DNA of 64,000 nt from Meghimatium bilineatum (lineage: Eukaryota; Mollusca; Gastropoda; Stylommatophora; Philomycidae): contig CM067298.1 in the NCBI GenBank assembly GCA_034231615.1, positions 52,480,883 through 52,544,882 on the forward strand. Reading direction: 5' to 3'. The translations under genes and the position numbers were made by a program. Below the pieces are notes generated by a model. That model made no database searches. It worked only from the letters and a program-made list of their open reading frames with translations, and had not been told where the DNA came from. Positions 47,477 to 59,338 of the stretch are shown in pieces (within the stretch, counting starts at the first letter, position 1; every line of letters begins with the position of its first letter).

Positions 47477-48129
47477 ATCTGAAATACTGTTTTCTGAGTC
47501 ATTCCCTGTAAAGTGGTTCTCAAATCCATGTATCATATGGTGTTTTGACAGCAACAAACCAACATGCATTACTGTAATGGCAGTGCATGGCTTCATTTTT
47601 AAATCAGCAGTCTAGATATTGTGCGCGAAGTGTTAAATTTCATGAGCTGCACACTCTGTTGAAGTGTACGGCCGCACAGCTTATAGGAAACGTATTTCAA
47701 TCACATTCTATGCAGACATGACAAGATTGTAAACTGTCAAATATATGCCGATATAGGACGTGATTTCTTATGACTTGCACATCTAATGTCATCAGTCAGT
47801 GTTTTGACAGTTTTGACACTGTAAATGATCCAATCCCATATTAGTGTCATCCTAATTGGTGTTTTTATTTCTGATAGGAAAATGGTATGGAAATGATACT
47901 GCATATTTCGTGGTGAGAATATTTTTTAAGTTGCTGCATTTTACACGTGAGAGGTTTAACACATTTTGAAGACACCAAATAATCCAGGAATAAATAATTA
48001 ACTACTTAGTACCAGTACAAATCAAATTTGTAGGTCAACGTTCATTTTGTTACTAGTAAAAAAGGAGGAATTGGAGGAATAGACACTTTATTGATTTAAT
48101 TACCTGATATCATCAGGACATTCTGAAAT

Positions 48130-48305
48130 TTATAAAGCAACAAAAATCTTTTTAATATACAACCAAAATGCAACAATAACCCAACAAGCTGTTCCCCAAA
48201 CACATCGCAGCAGCAGTTTCCAGTGCTGTTTACCCACTTGAAAGGTGACAGGGAAAGTATTTGAGAAAATGTCATGGCAGATGTAGATGACAATGCTGTT
48301 CATGC
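48130..48305 (-). CDS. Gene B terminal exon with stop codon
   Basis: Acceptor ctttatttcag. Encodes GMNSIVIYICHDIFSNTFPV, then KQHWKLLLRCVWGTACW, VIVAFWLYIKKIFVAL and TAA at 48,130-48,132. It matches the family C-terminus GMNSILVYVGHEVFxxxFPF...LYxKKIFxKI in order and length. Confidence 0.95.
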
Positions 48306-51300
48306 CTGAAATAAAGTTTAGACTTTTTGTTAGCTGACAAGACATTTAATTGAGGTGAAACATAAAATTACATTTTGAAGAGAATAAACATTTGCTGATA
48401 GCCTTTAACGCTGCAACTAAAGCATAAGGCTACGAATGATTAGGTTTTCTCTCATAATGTTGGCCTATGCAACAAAGTATTAATGTACGTGAGGATCTCG
48501 TCAGTCTACTGGTTAAGCTGTTAATTTTGTGTTCAAGAGATCGTGAGTTTGAATCCTGTATGCTATATCTTTTATACAAAATGAATTTTTTTCGGAGACT
48601 CCTGGGTTGTTGATGTTCAAGATTGAAGCTATTTAGTTGCTTGCTACAAGTGGTACACTTGGCAGAAAATGTCACAGCTCAAGCTTGACGCTATAGAGTT
48701 GCTTGCTACGAGTGGTACACTTGGCAGAAAACATGCTGCTTTGTTGAAAGGACGGAAGTGCATATGGAATAACCCAAGTATAATTACGTAAATCCTGTAC
48801 AGCCTTTTATTAATCTACCTAATAAAATGTAGTTGATGTAATATGAGCAAAGAATAGTAAGGCTGTGCAGATATATGTGACTATGCTGATAGCGATTCAA
48901 GACAGCGGAAAAAATGATCAAGCATGCGTGACTGTAGTTAGCTTTGACCTTGGTGACCAACATGTAAGTACGAGACTAGTTCTCTCATAAGGCGGCAGTA
49001 GCCACATGTAAGTACGAGACCAATTTCTCTCATACGGCGGCTGTAGCCACATGTAAGTACGAAACCAATTCTCTCATACGGCGGTTGTGGCAATATGGTT
49101 AAAGACGTCTACCTTTCAGCGGAAGAGGTAAAAGCACTGAACGTTTAGTTACGAACGAGGAAGTTTGGTGAGTCGGATCATTGACGTTAATAAAACGGAG
49201 ACATAACACATTTCCGTTCTTTTTACTATAGCCTGCTGGCAAACTAGTAAGACCAGTGTCCTGTTACAGGATAGATAGAGTGGGCGTTTGAGAGAAACAA
49301 AGCACACCAAAAAAAACCGTGACCTGCCATGATGTCATAACATGTTCCTGTAGAGGTTTGAAGTACAGTTGACAGTCCCATCCCACAGAAATCCAAAATG
49401 AACCTAACATCATGCTGAAATCGGATATGTCAGGCTGAAGATGCACATAAAGTACTCAACCTGTAAATCATGGCACATCACATTCTATTCTCCTGATTTG
49501 GTCCTGTTAACCAGCAGAAATTTGAGAATGAACACAGAAGAAGAAGAAGAAGCCTCTGAATAAATCATTCAAATATCTCTTCATAGTTTTCTGAAAAATG
49601 TAATTGCACACAGATTGTTAGTAAATAAAACCGCACAAAACTTGTACAAACAATCACCTGGATATATGAATGGTTGCCCTTGCCATATTCCCAGTAGATC
49701 TGTGATAATGTATATTCCGGACAGAAGAACATATCCAAAGGATGCACATATCAAGGAAAATGAGAGTGACCTAAAAACAACAACATTTGCAATGAATTTA
49801 CAGCACATGAAAAGATTATATTATTTGTAAGTAACTACATTTAGTGAATTTACAGCACATGAAAAGATTATAGTATTTGTAAGTAACTACATTTAGTGAA
49901 TTTACAGCACATGAAAAGATTATAGTATTTGTGTAAGTAACTACATTTAGTGAATTTACAGCACATGAAAAGATTATAGTATTTGTGTAAGTAACTACAT
50001 TTAGTGAATTTACAGCACATGAAAAGATTATAGTATTTGTAAGTAACTACATTTAGTGAATTTACAGCACATGAAAAGATTATAGTATTTGTAAGTAACT
50101 ACATTTAGTGAATTTACAGCACATGAAAAGATTATAGTATTTGTGTAAGTAACTACATTTAGTGAATTTACAGCACATGAAAAGATTATAGTATTTGTGT
50201 AAGTAACTACATTTAGTGAATTTACAGAATAATAAAAGCAGCATGAATAACTAATAGACATTGAGATCAATGAATGAAGAAAATATTTGCGGGGTCTAAT
50301 CTGCTAGCATATGTGCAAATCTCTTCTATGATATTAAGGATTTTAAAATGGACCCTACACCCCCCCCCCCCCCCCAGGAAGACACCGAGAAAAAATTTTA
50401 AAAAATGGTAATACCAGACTGATCTGAATGGGGGGGGGGTGGCATTAATTTTAAATTAAAACATTTAAGACGATATATATATATATATATACACACAATT
50501 TAAAAACCTTCTCCGTAAAGAAAGTCACAACCTTTTATAACACCAGGGGAATTTGTCCAAAATTGTCCCGAAAAGAGAGCCGCGATTTTTAAAAATATTG
50601 AGAACCACAGCTGTAAATCACAACTGTCAGTACATTCTCAGTTGCTAAAGTTTTGACCAGACAAATTGTAAAGATTAGATTTGTCAGCTTTCACGATGAA
50701 CCTTAATCGCGTGCTTTATTGTATAGACTAATCATTGATATTGAAATAAGAAAAAATAAGTTATTGGTGCTGTGATCTGAAGATTCACATAAACATGAGC
50801 GCATGTAGAGAAAGAAAATGTGAAGTTTGAACCCCTCTCCTTGGAATAATGGAAGCTGACACTTCCAGTACCACAAAACTAGTGACAACGTTGGTAAACA
50901 TATAAACATCCCTCTCATCCTTTAGAAAAGTGACTTTTTTTAAAGGAATTCCCTCTCTCCATTGCCCTAAAGAGTCAGAACAGTAGCTTTTGAAGGATGA
51001 TAGAGAACAAGAATATGCTGAAGTTGGACCTGACAGGCCAAATGACGCAGATATTGCTGCCTAGTTGTAAAATATGATACACCATATTTCGTTCTTTAGA
51101 CTACATCCTTCAAATCTGCAGGAGTTCGAGTATGATCAAAGAAGAGGAATAAGTATTAAAAACAAGCAATGTTATTGACAGCTTCAAACAAATGTTGCAG
51201 CAGCTATGATTATGGTGACTACACCCCTATTCTAGAACAGAAACACACAAGAAACATGACATGAGAAACAACTTCAAAGTTGACAGCAAGGATGTTGATC

Positions 51301-54300
51301 AATCTTGCATGAAGTACATTCCTTTTCGGTCTCAGAAATTCTTTGACATTTTGACCATCTCCAGTCATGTTTCTTAACAACACGTAATGTTCTCTAGCAA
51401 TGATCTAAAAGGAAAGTGAGGCACATATTGACAACTTCTAGAGATATGCCTGTTTGTTTGTTTGTTAAGTAGGGTTGTCGCCTCATTTGGTCAGGGCCCG
51501 CCTCTTTCAACCTAGGACTGGTGTCCATGTCGGTTATATCAAGGCATTTGGGGTCCTGTGTTATTTGTGGCTTGTCTGCCTGGTTGGTGCTAGGATTGTG
51601 GCTCTTTTAGCCGAGTTCGCTGCTGAGCCTCCTAGCGGCAGTCCTTATATGGACTATGGTGTGGCTCTGCCTGTCTCCAGTGTTATTGATGAGACTATAA
51701 GGTGGTAGTCCTTAAAATGACTGTTTATTGATGTTGTTGTTCTTTCTTCTGCTGTTTGGCTGTTTCCATTCGCTAGAGATAGGCCTACTTTCAGTGAGTC
51801 TTTTATACATTTATCTTGTCAGGGTTCCTCTACCAAATAGCAGATAGTTTGGAATAAGGATCATTATGATTACAAATCTTATTATTGTACTTGTAACTAG
51901 AAATCTCATGAGGCTAATGAAACTGAAATGTATTAATATTTGTTTAATCTATCAACTTATTTAATATAGGGCTTAAGCATATTGTGAACAGCTTACACAC
52001 TCACCAGAGATTTTTATTTGCAGGGATCCAACCATCATCTTTGCTGCACTTAGTAAGTAAAGCTGCCAATGCTCCCTAGAAGTATATAGCAAGTCTTTTA
52101 GAATTCAAGATTATCCGGAAAAAGATTATTATTATTTAAACAGCCTAGTAAAAGAAGATGGTATTTTGAAGATTTGAATGATTCTATAACTTTTATAGAA
52201 ATGTAAATTTCAATTGATATAGTTTTATAAAAAGTCCTATTTAATCTTTTTTATAAATCTATTATAAATGTGCCTCATCAAAAAAGATATTGTTATATCA
52301 CACATTATTTATTTTTCTTATGTGACTGAGTGAATTAAATTGTTAGCTGTGCTCTGTATTTAACATGCTTTTTTAGAACTGTAGTTGTTAACTGATCATT
52401 CTTTCACTGCAAATTACACTATATATGGTATTTTATGTTAAAAAAATATGGTGGAGGTTTTATACATTTTAGCAACCCTTCTATTAGTATATTACTTGCA
52501 TATCTCTAAACTGAATAAAGGATTGAACGGGCCTCCGTACATTACTTACTTCCAGTAAAATAGTTATATACGTCACATGCGTATGCTTCTGTCCAATGGT
52601 CCCCATGAATGATTAATCTATGGCAAAGGACATAACACCTTTATTCCTTTACGACAGACTCCTAGGTGGCTAGGAATACTAGATGTGCAATCATTGCATA
52701 TGAATCAGCAAGTCTGACAGAAAATGATGAACTAGTTGGCCAGAATTATATGCTACACTCCTGATAGAACGCGATTGATCTTATGATTCTGTCATACTGG
52801 AATACCACCTTCGGGGACCAATTATGCATCATAAATTCCACTAACACAACCATGATTGTGTGATAACAAATCGTATACAAATTCGGTTGCCACCTTGGTT
52901 ACTCAACTGGAAAGACCTGTGCTTTTGTCAGAAAGAATATGGGCTGTGAATAGCGTCTTGCTCACAGCTAAAGGGATTACCTCATCAATATCATTTAAGC
53001 AGTTATTCAGCTTTTAGCAATAGAATCGAATTTTGTTTTATATAATTACTTATCGACCAATAAAATAGCAGATATCGTTATTGCTTGCATTATAACTTTT
53101 TTTTAAAGTACACAGATCTGAACTATTGGCTAGCAGTAGTTAGTTAGCTCTTGGTAATTAGAGGGGTTTGAAAAAAAAGTTTTTGCGTCAAACATCATCA
53201 TCATCAACATCATCATCAGAAACTATCAAATGTTATTTTCTAAATCATTGAGTCAAGTAGCCATTTGTGACATGAATATAGTGGAGAACGGACAATACCA
53301 TGTCAGGACAAAAGATATAGTTTTGTTGAGAAACGACTTAACAAAACATTTATCCCCATATACTTACCAATAAAATTGCCCAAATAAGGAAGCGAATAAG
53401 TCTGTGTTTATGATCCTTGTAGATCAGAATTATTCTTCCACACTGCAATGATTAAATGTAGAAGTCTAGAATATCTTTGTGAGTATATTAATACTATTAG
53501 TACTGACGTAAAATACAAGGTCGATCAACGTAACAACGAACGCACAGATTATCATGCTATTGGGTACGAGTATGAAAAAATACAGATAGCAGTATACAAA
53601 ACGATTCAACATTAAAGTCTTTTTCAAAGAACGTAAGTCACATAGCCAATAAAAAGTTAAAGAATGTAAAATAAAGGTACTATAAAAAATGCATTTCCGG
53701 CAGACATTTAACAGCAGAGACATCAAAGGTAACAATGACATGCGTATACTCACGTATTTTTGTAGAGACTCGCATTGAAATATATGGGGAATAAGAACTA
53801 AATAAAACAACAATGCCCGAAAACAACATGAACGACAACACAAAAGCGGTCCCATTCCAAATCTCAATAATTGAATAATCTGTGTTAAGACCTCAGAGGA
53901 TGTCTCTGCTGTTAAATGTGTGATGTCCAATGTATCTGTGATAATGCCTTTATTTTTACTGTTTCTTCACTATTTGTCTTGTATTTTCTTGAAAAAGACC
54001 TTAACTTTGAAACTGTCTTGTATACTGTTATCTGTATTTTTTTGTATATTGTTATCTGTATTGTTATCTGTATTAGCCGTACCCAATAGGCTGATAGCCT
54101 GCGTGTTCGTTGTAAAGCTGATCGACCTTGTGTGTTACGTAAGTACTATTTGAGTACTTTATACAGTTTTACAACAGTATCACTTATTACCGAATGGAGC
54201 ATATTAATAACACACTGTATCTGTTACATGGAATACAATTACAATACAGTTATAATTATCAGTGTTAATTTATGAGTTTATATTGTTTGCAAATATGTAT

Positions 54301-57300
54301 GCAGCTATGCAATGTATGTCTTATATCTTAAAGTAGTGTTAGTTAGGTAGTCCAGAATCTAAGCATCGCTATCATCTGATGAAACTGATGAAAGCACAAT
54401 GTTTAGCGCACTGGTGTCCTAACCCAGTAGTGTGTAGTTCAATTCCCAGTTAATGGAGATATTTTGTCACAAACAGTTATAAGGTTGATACAGCATCACT
54501 AAATGGGAACAAAAAAAGGATAAATTAATGACACTCAGAGATAAGCTGACCACATCATTCCTAGCATGTATGTTGCGGGTCTCATTAAAAAATATCCCCT
54601 TAACATATTACACCCAAACCATTATAGTGTAACAAAATGTCAACGATAATTCCATGATTGGTAATATGATTATATATGCAAATAATATAGTTGTTAGACA
54701 TATGCATAGTTATTGGGTCTTCACAACTAAGTGTGTAGGGAAACTATCACAGAGGAGAGTGGAAAGCCTCACATATTCATTGTCGAATCTACCCATACAT
54801 TGCCTAAGGCAGTGAAAAAGCAGATTCAATGACATGAGCTGTTACTGTGTCAGGATGCAGAGAAATTGACTAGGCTGAGAAATTGAAATCGTAACAACAA
54901 ACAGCATAGACAAATGACATTAACGAGGGTGACAACTCTCAGCGATGTGACGACTCGAACTCTCAGCAATGTGAAGATTCGAACTCGCATCGATGTGAAG
55001 ACTTGAATATTCAGCGATGTAAAGTCTACACAAAGATCAACATAAAGATCAAGATGGAAGTCAAGAGGCAGATGATAAACAGTATTTTTATGCCAACACT
55101 CTGCTATCAATTCCAGACATGGGCGCTGACAGTAGCTCATCAGAGAAAACTTAGAGCATATTAGACTTGTTAATGTTTGTGACATTCAAATTTTGAAAGA
55201 GCACAGACATAAACTTATATAATAACTTATATAACTTTCAGCGATGTGAAGACACCAACTCCAAGTTATGTAAAAACTCCAACCCTCAGCTATGTAAAGA
55301 CACCAACTCTCAGCGATGTAAAGACTACAACTCCAAGTTATGTAAAAACTCCAACCCTGAGCTATGTAAAGACACCAACTCTCAGCGATGTAACGACTAC
55401 AATTCCAAGTTATGTAAAAACTCCAACCCTCAGCTATGTAAAGACACCAACTCTCAGCGATGTAAAGACTACAACTCCAAGTTATGTAAAAACTCCAACC
55501 CTCAGCGATGTAAAGACACCAACTCTCAGCGATGTAAAGACACCAACTCTCAGCGAGGTAAAGACTACAACTCCAAGTTATGTAAAAACTCCAACTCTCA
55601 GCGATGTGAAGACACCAACCCTCAGCGATGTGAAGACTACAACTCTCAGTGATGTGAAGACACCAACTCTCAGCGATGTGAAGACACCAACCCTCAGCGA
55701 TGTAAAGACACCAACTCTCAGCGATGTGAAGACACCAACTCTCAGCGATGTGAAGACACCAACCCTCAGCGATGTAAAGACACCAACTCTCAGTGATGTG
55801 AAGACTCCAACTCTCAGCGATGTGAAGACTACAACTCCAAGTTATGTGAAAACTCCAACTCTCAGCGATGTGAAGACTACAACTCCAAGTTATGTGAAAA
55901 CTCCAACTCTCAGCGATGTGAAGACGCCAACTCTCAGCGATGTAAAGACACCAACCCTCAGCGATGTAAAGACACCAACTCTCAGCGAGATAAAGACTAC
56001 AACTCTCAGCGATGTGAAGACACCAACTCAGCGATGTGAAGACACCAACCCTCAGCAATGTAAAGACACCAACTCTCAGTGATGTGAAGACTCCAACTCT
56101 CAGCGATGTGAAGACTACAACTCCAAGTTATGTGAAAACTCCAACTCTCAACGATGTGAAATGTTCAGAGCTCTTCTACTCCGAAAATATAAAACATAAT
56201 TGTATAGATGAAGTGTCGCACGTGTGTTGCGGGGGCTCGAAAGAGTAGCAGAGAATAATGACTCTTTTACCTGCCATGCTCTTCGTAAGAGGCCACCAAT
56301 GAGGTTTTTGATGGAGTTGGCGATTTCTACCCCATAGAGGGTTAAAGTAACTTAGAAGCAGTGCTAAAGTGGCATGTGTCATGCCAAAAGACGCAGATAT
56401 CGTATCCATGCAGTAAACCATGCCATGATGCATTTGTTCTCTGGACTAATTCTGCTAATATGTAGGAGTTTAAGAACGAAAGCAGAGGAAGAAAATACGT
56501 GTAGTGGGGTTTCCACAGGAGTAATTACTCACTATATCAGTATGTCATCGAATGTTTTCTGTTGCATGGAGGATGGACTGATGGGACACTGGTGACACCT
56601 TCAGATCTTCCGCATGCAGATTAGTGTCAATTAAAACAATGTACATCAGATAGAATATGTTTTATCTTACCTGAACTCCTAGGAAACAAAGAAAGACAGA
56701 GTTCAGAGTAGCCAAAAATCCTTCAGGGTCGAAAGGATGTTTGGTTTGATAGACTACCTGCGGACATAGATCATTAGTTTAGCATTTAGGCATAACAGAA
56801 AAAAGTAATTCCTGTATTAATTTTTCTGAATTTTTCCTGTTACAAAATTGCTAGCATTTTTATGTCTTACACAATACTCAAACAAAATACACACACATAC
56901 TCACTTATATGCGCCACTGTGGCACATTAGCTAGCCTTGAGCAGTGATTCTTAAAGTGGGTTATATCTTATACATGAAATCACATCATTTTGCTGCGAGG
57001 CCATGAAGAAATGAAATTGGAATTGGGCAGGGTCCTTGTATGCATCTAGGAGGTAGCCACAGAAATGTAACTATATGGATGATATTAATAAGATACAGAT
57101 GAACATGTAAGGAGACACGATTCACTTTCTAAAATTGTTTTGCAAGGAACAATCGAGGGTGGAAGGAGAAGAGCCGGGCAAAGACATTCCTGGTAGGATA
57201 ACATGAAGGAATTGTCTAGGAATTATTATTCTACATTCCTCCGAATGTCTGAGAATAAAGATGTGTGGATGACATTTTGTGCTGATGTCTACACTGTGCC

Positions 57301-59270
57301 CCCTCCCCCTTCTACGACCCTAACGGGTTATGAGTCTTATTATTGTTATGATTATTATCAACAAAATATTTCTTCTTTATTTGTTACTGATAAATCGCCT
57401 GCAAACCAACAGGATTTAGTCCAGAGAAAGAGTGTGTGATGTCATGGTTTACAGCGTGTCTATGATATCTGTGCTTTATGGCCTGGCACATCTGATTTCA
57501 GAATGACTTCAGGGCTACTTTCAAGCTTTACGAGGTGGGGCAGTCAATTTCTCACCAAAATCTCTTTAGTTTGACTTCATGCGTCATAGGTGATAGTGTC
57601 GCTATTTTTTGTATCACTTTTTGGCTGGCCCCCGTTACACAAAAGTAAGATGGAAGAAAGCCGGCAATCTATTCTACAATGTGCTATAGTGATAACGGAA
57701 GAAAATTTGTCCCGAAAGGGGGTCCTGTGAAAATAAAAGGATCCGAGCCAATGGTGTAAAATACAATTTCAAGTGAAGTAGCAATATTTTTTTAATCACT
57801 AATGGCCCCCCGTCTCAGAAAATCAATACCAAAGCGTGTCTGATAAAATAAAGGTGACCGGCAATGCTGACAACATCACCTCAAGTTTGTAGCTAGCTGG
57901 TCACCAAAAATATAAGCAACATAATCCCCCATATGCTTAGATTTTATGAAATGACGAAATGGAGCTCCACTTTTTCCTTCTTCTCACACACATTTCTAAG
58001 TCATTAGAAATTCATTAAATGCTTGTATAGATTGTGTATGTAATCAAGTGTTTATATAAATAAATAGTCTTTGTCTATTAGTTTGTCTATGGTATTATTG
58101 TACGCTCACCTATTGCTTTTCATACTTGTATTTAAGTATACATTCACATAATTATAGCTTTACAATGTTTCTGTTTGCAGTTGAGTTGAGATCATCACGA
58201 GTTTCTTAGTATTTGACATGTTTCACGAGTTTCTTGGTACTTGATATACGTCTCATGAGTTTCTTGGTATTTGATTTGTGTCTCATGAGTTTCTTGGTAT
58301 TTGATATGTTTCACGAGTTTCTTGGTACTTGATATACGTCTCATGAGTTTCTTGGTATTTGCCATGTTTCACGAGTTTCTTGGTACTTGATATACGTCTC
58401 ATGAGTTTCTTGGTATTTGATTTGTGTCTCATGAGTTTCTTGGTATTTGATATGTTTCGCGAGTTTCTTGGTACTTGATATACGTCTCATGAGTTTCTTG
58501 GTATTTGCCATGTTTCACGAGTTTCTTGGTACTTGATATACGCCTCATGAGTTTCGTGGTATTTGATATTCGCCTCATGAGTTTCTTGGTATTTGATTTG
58601 TGTCTCATGAGTTTCTTGGTATTTGACATGTTTCACGAGTTTCTTGGTACTTGATATACGCCTCATGAGTTTCGTGGTATTTGATATTCGCCTCATGAGT
58701 TTCTTGGTATTTGACATGTTTCACGAGTTTCTTGGTACTTGATATACGTCTCATGAGTTTCTTGGTATTTGATTTGTGTCTCATGAGTTTCTTGGTATTT
58801 GACATGTTTCACGAGTTTCTTGGTACTTGATATACGCCTCATGAGTTTCGTGGTATTTGATATTCGCCTCATGAGTTTCTTGGTATTTGACATGTTTCAC
58901 GAGTTTCTTGGTACTTGATTTACGTCTCATGAGTTTCTTGGTGTTTGATTTGTCTCATGAGTTTAACATTGCATTGTCAGATGGTTGTGGTCTCTAATCA
59001 GCTATCGTTCATGATGTTCTCTCAATCCATTACATGACCTTTATCAAACCCGTTTGAAGCTATTGTTATTAACACAATCTTCTGTCACCTTCACCAGCAA
59101 GAAAGTTGAATCTAAGAAGGACAGGTTCCAGAAAAAGCGAAAGAGATGCTGCACAAAACGCCAATGAACAATATTGATGATTTTCCAAAGATGACACTGA
59201 AGGAAGCAGGATAACTTGCACATAAAAGTGAAATTGCAATACTAATTTTCTTCAGACTTAAAATTGTTTC

Positions 59271-59338
<68 letters not shown>

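Larger units (their letters stand above)
39559..48129. other. Intergenic spacer between gene B stop and gene A start
   Basis: About 8.6 kb with no exon I can support on either strand. It holds a Tc1-like relic (about 40,970-41,290), a tRNA-derived SINE (41,866-42,134), SINE pieces near 42,303, 43,835, 44,455, 46,370 and 46,625, LINE fragments near 44,840-45,110 and 46,856-47,110, and a (TA)n tract at 47,405-47,473. No promoter for gene A or polyadenylation signal for gene B could be pinned down. Confidence 0.6.

Noticed and set aside
53466..53930. 154-codon minus-strand open frame rich in Leu/Phe/Tyr
   Set aside because: Lies in an inverted repeat and has no family motif; its other arm is also open by composition only.
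55186..56082. Open frames of 290 and 278 codons on opposite strands
   Set aside because: Both are made of the 24-bp minisatellite; no splice sites, start context or family resemblance.
58190..58970. CRISPR-like direct repeat array
   Set aside because: Units are contiguous ~30-bp repeats without unique spacers, in a eukaryotic intron; it is a minisatellite. The same reasoning applies to 49,785-50,228.
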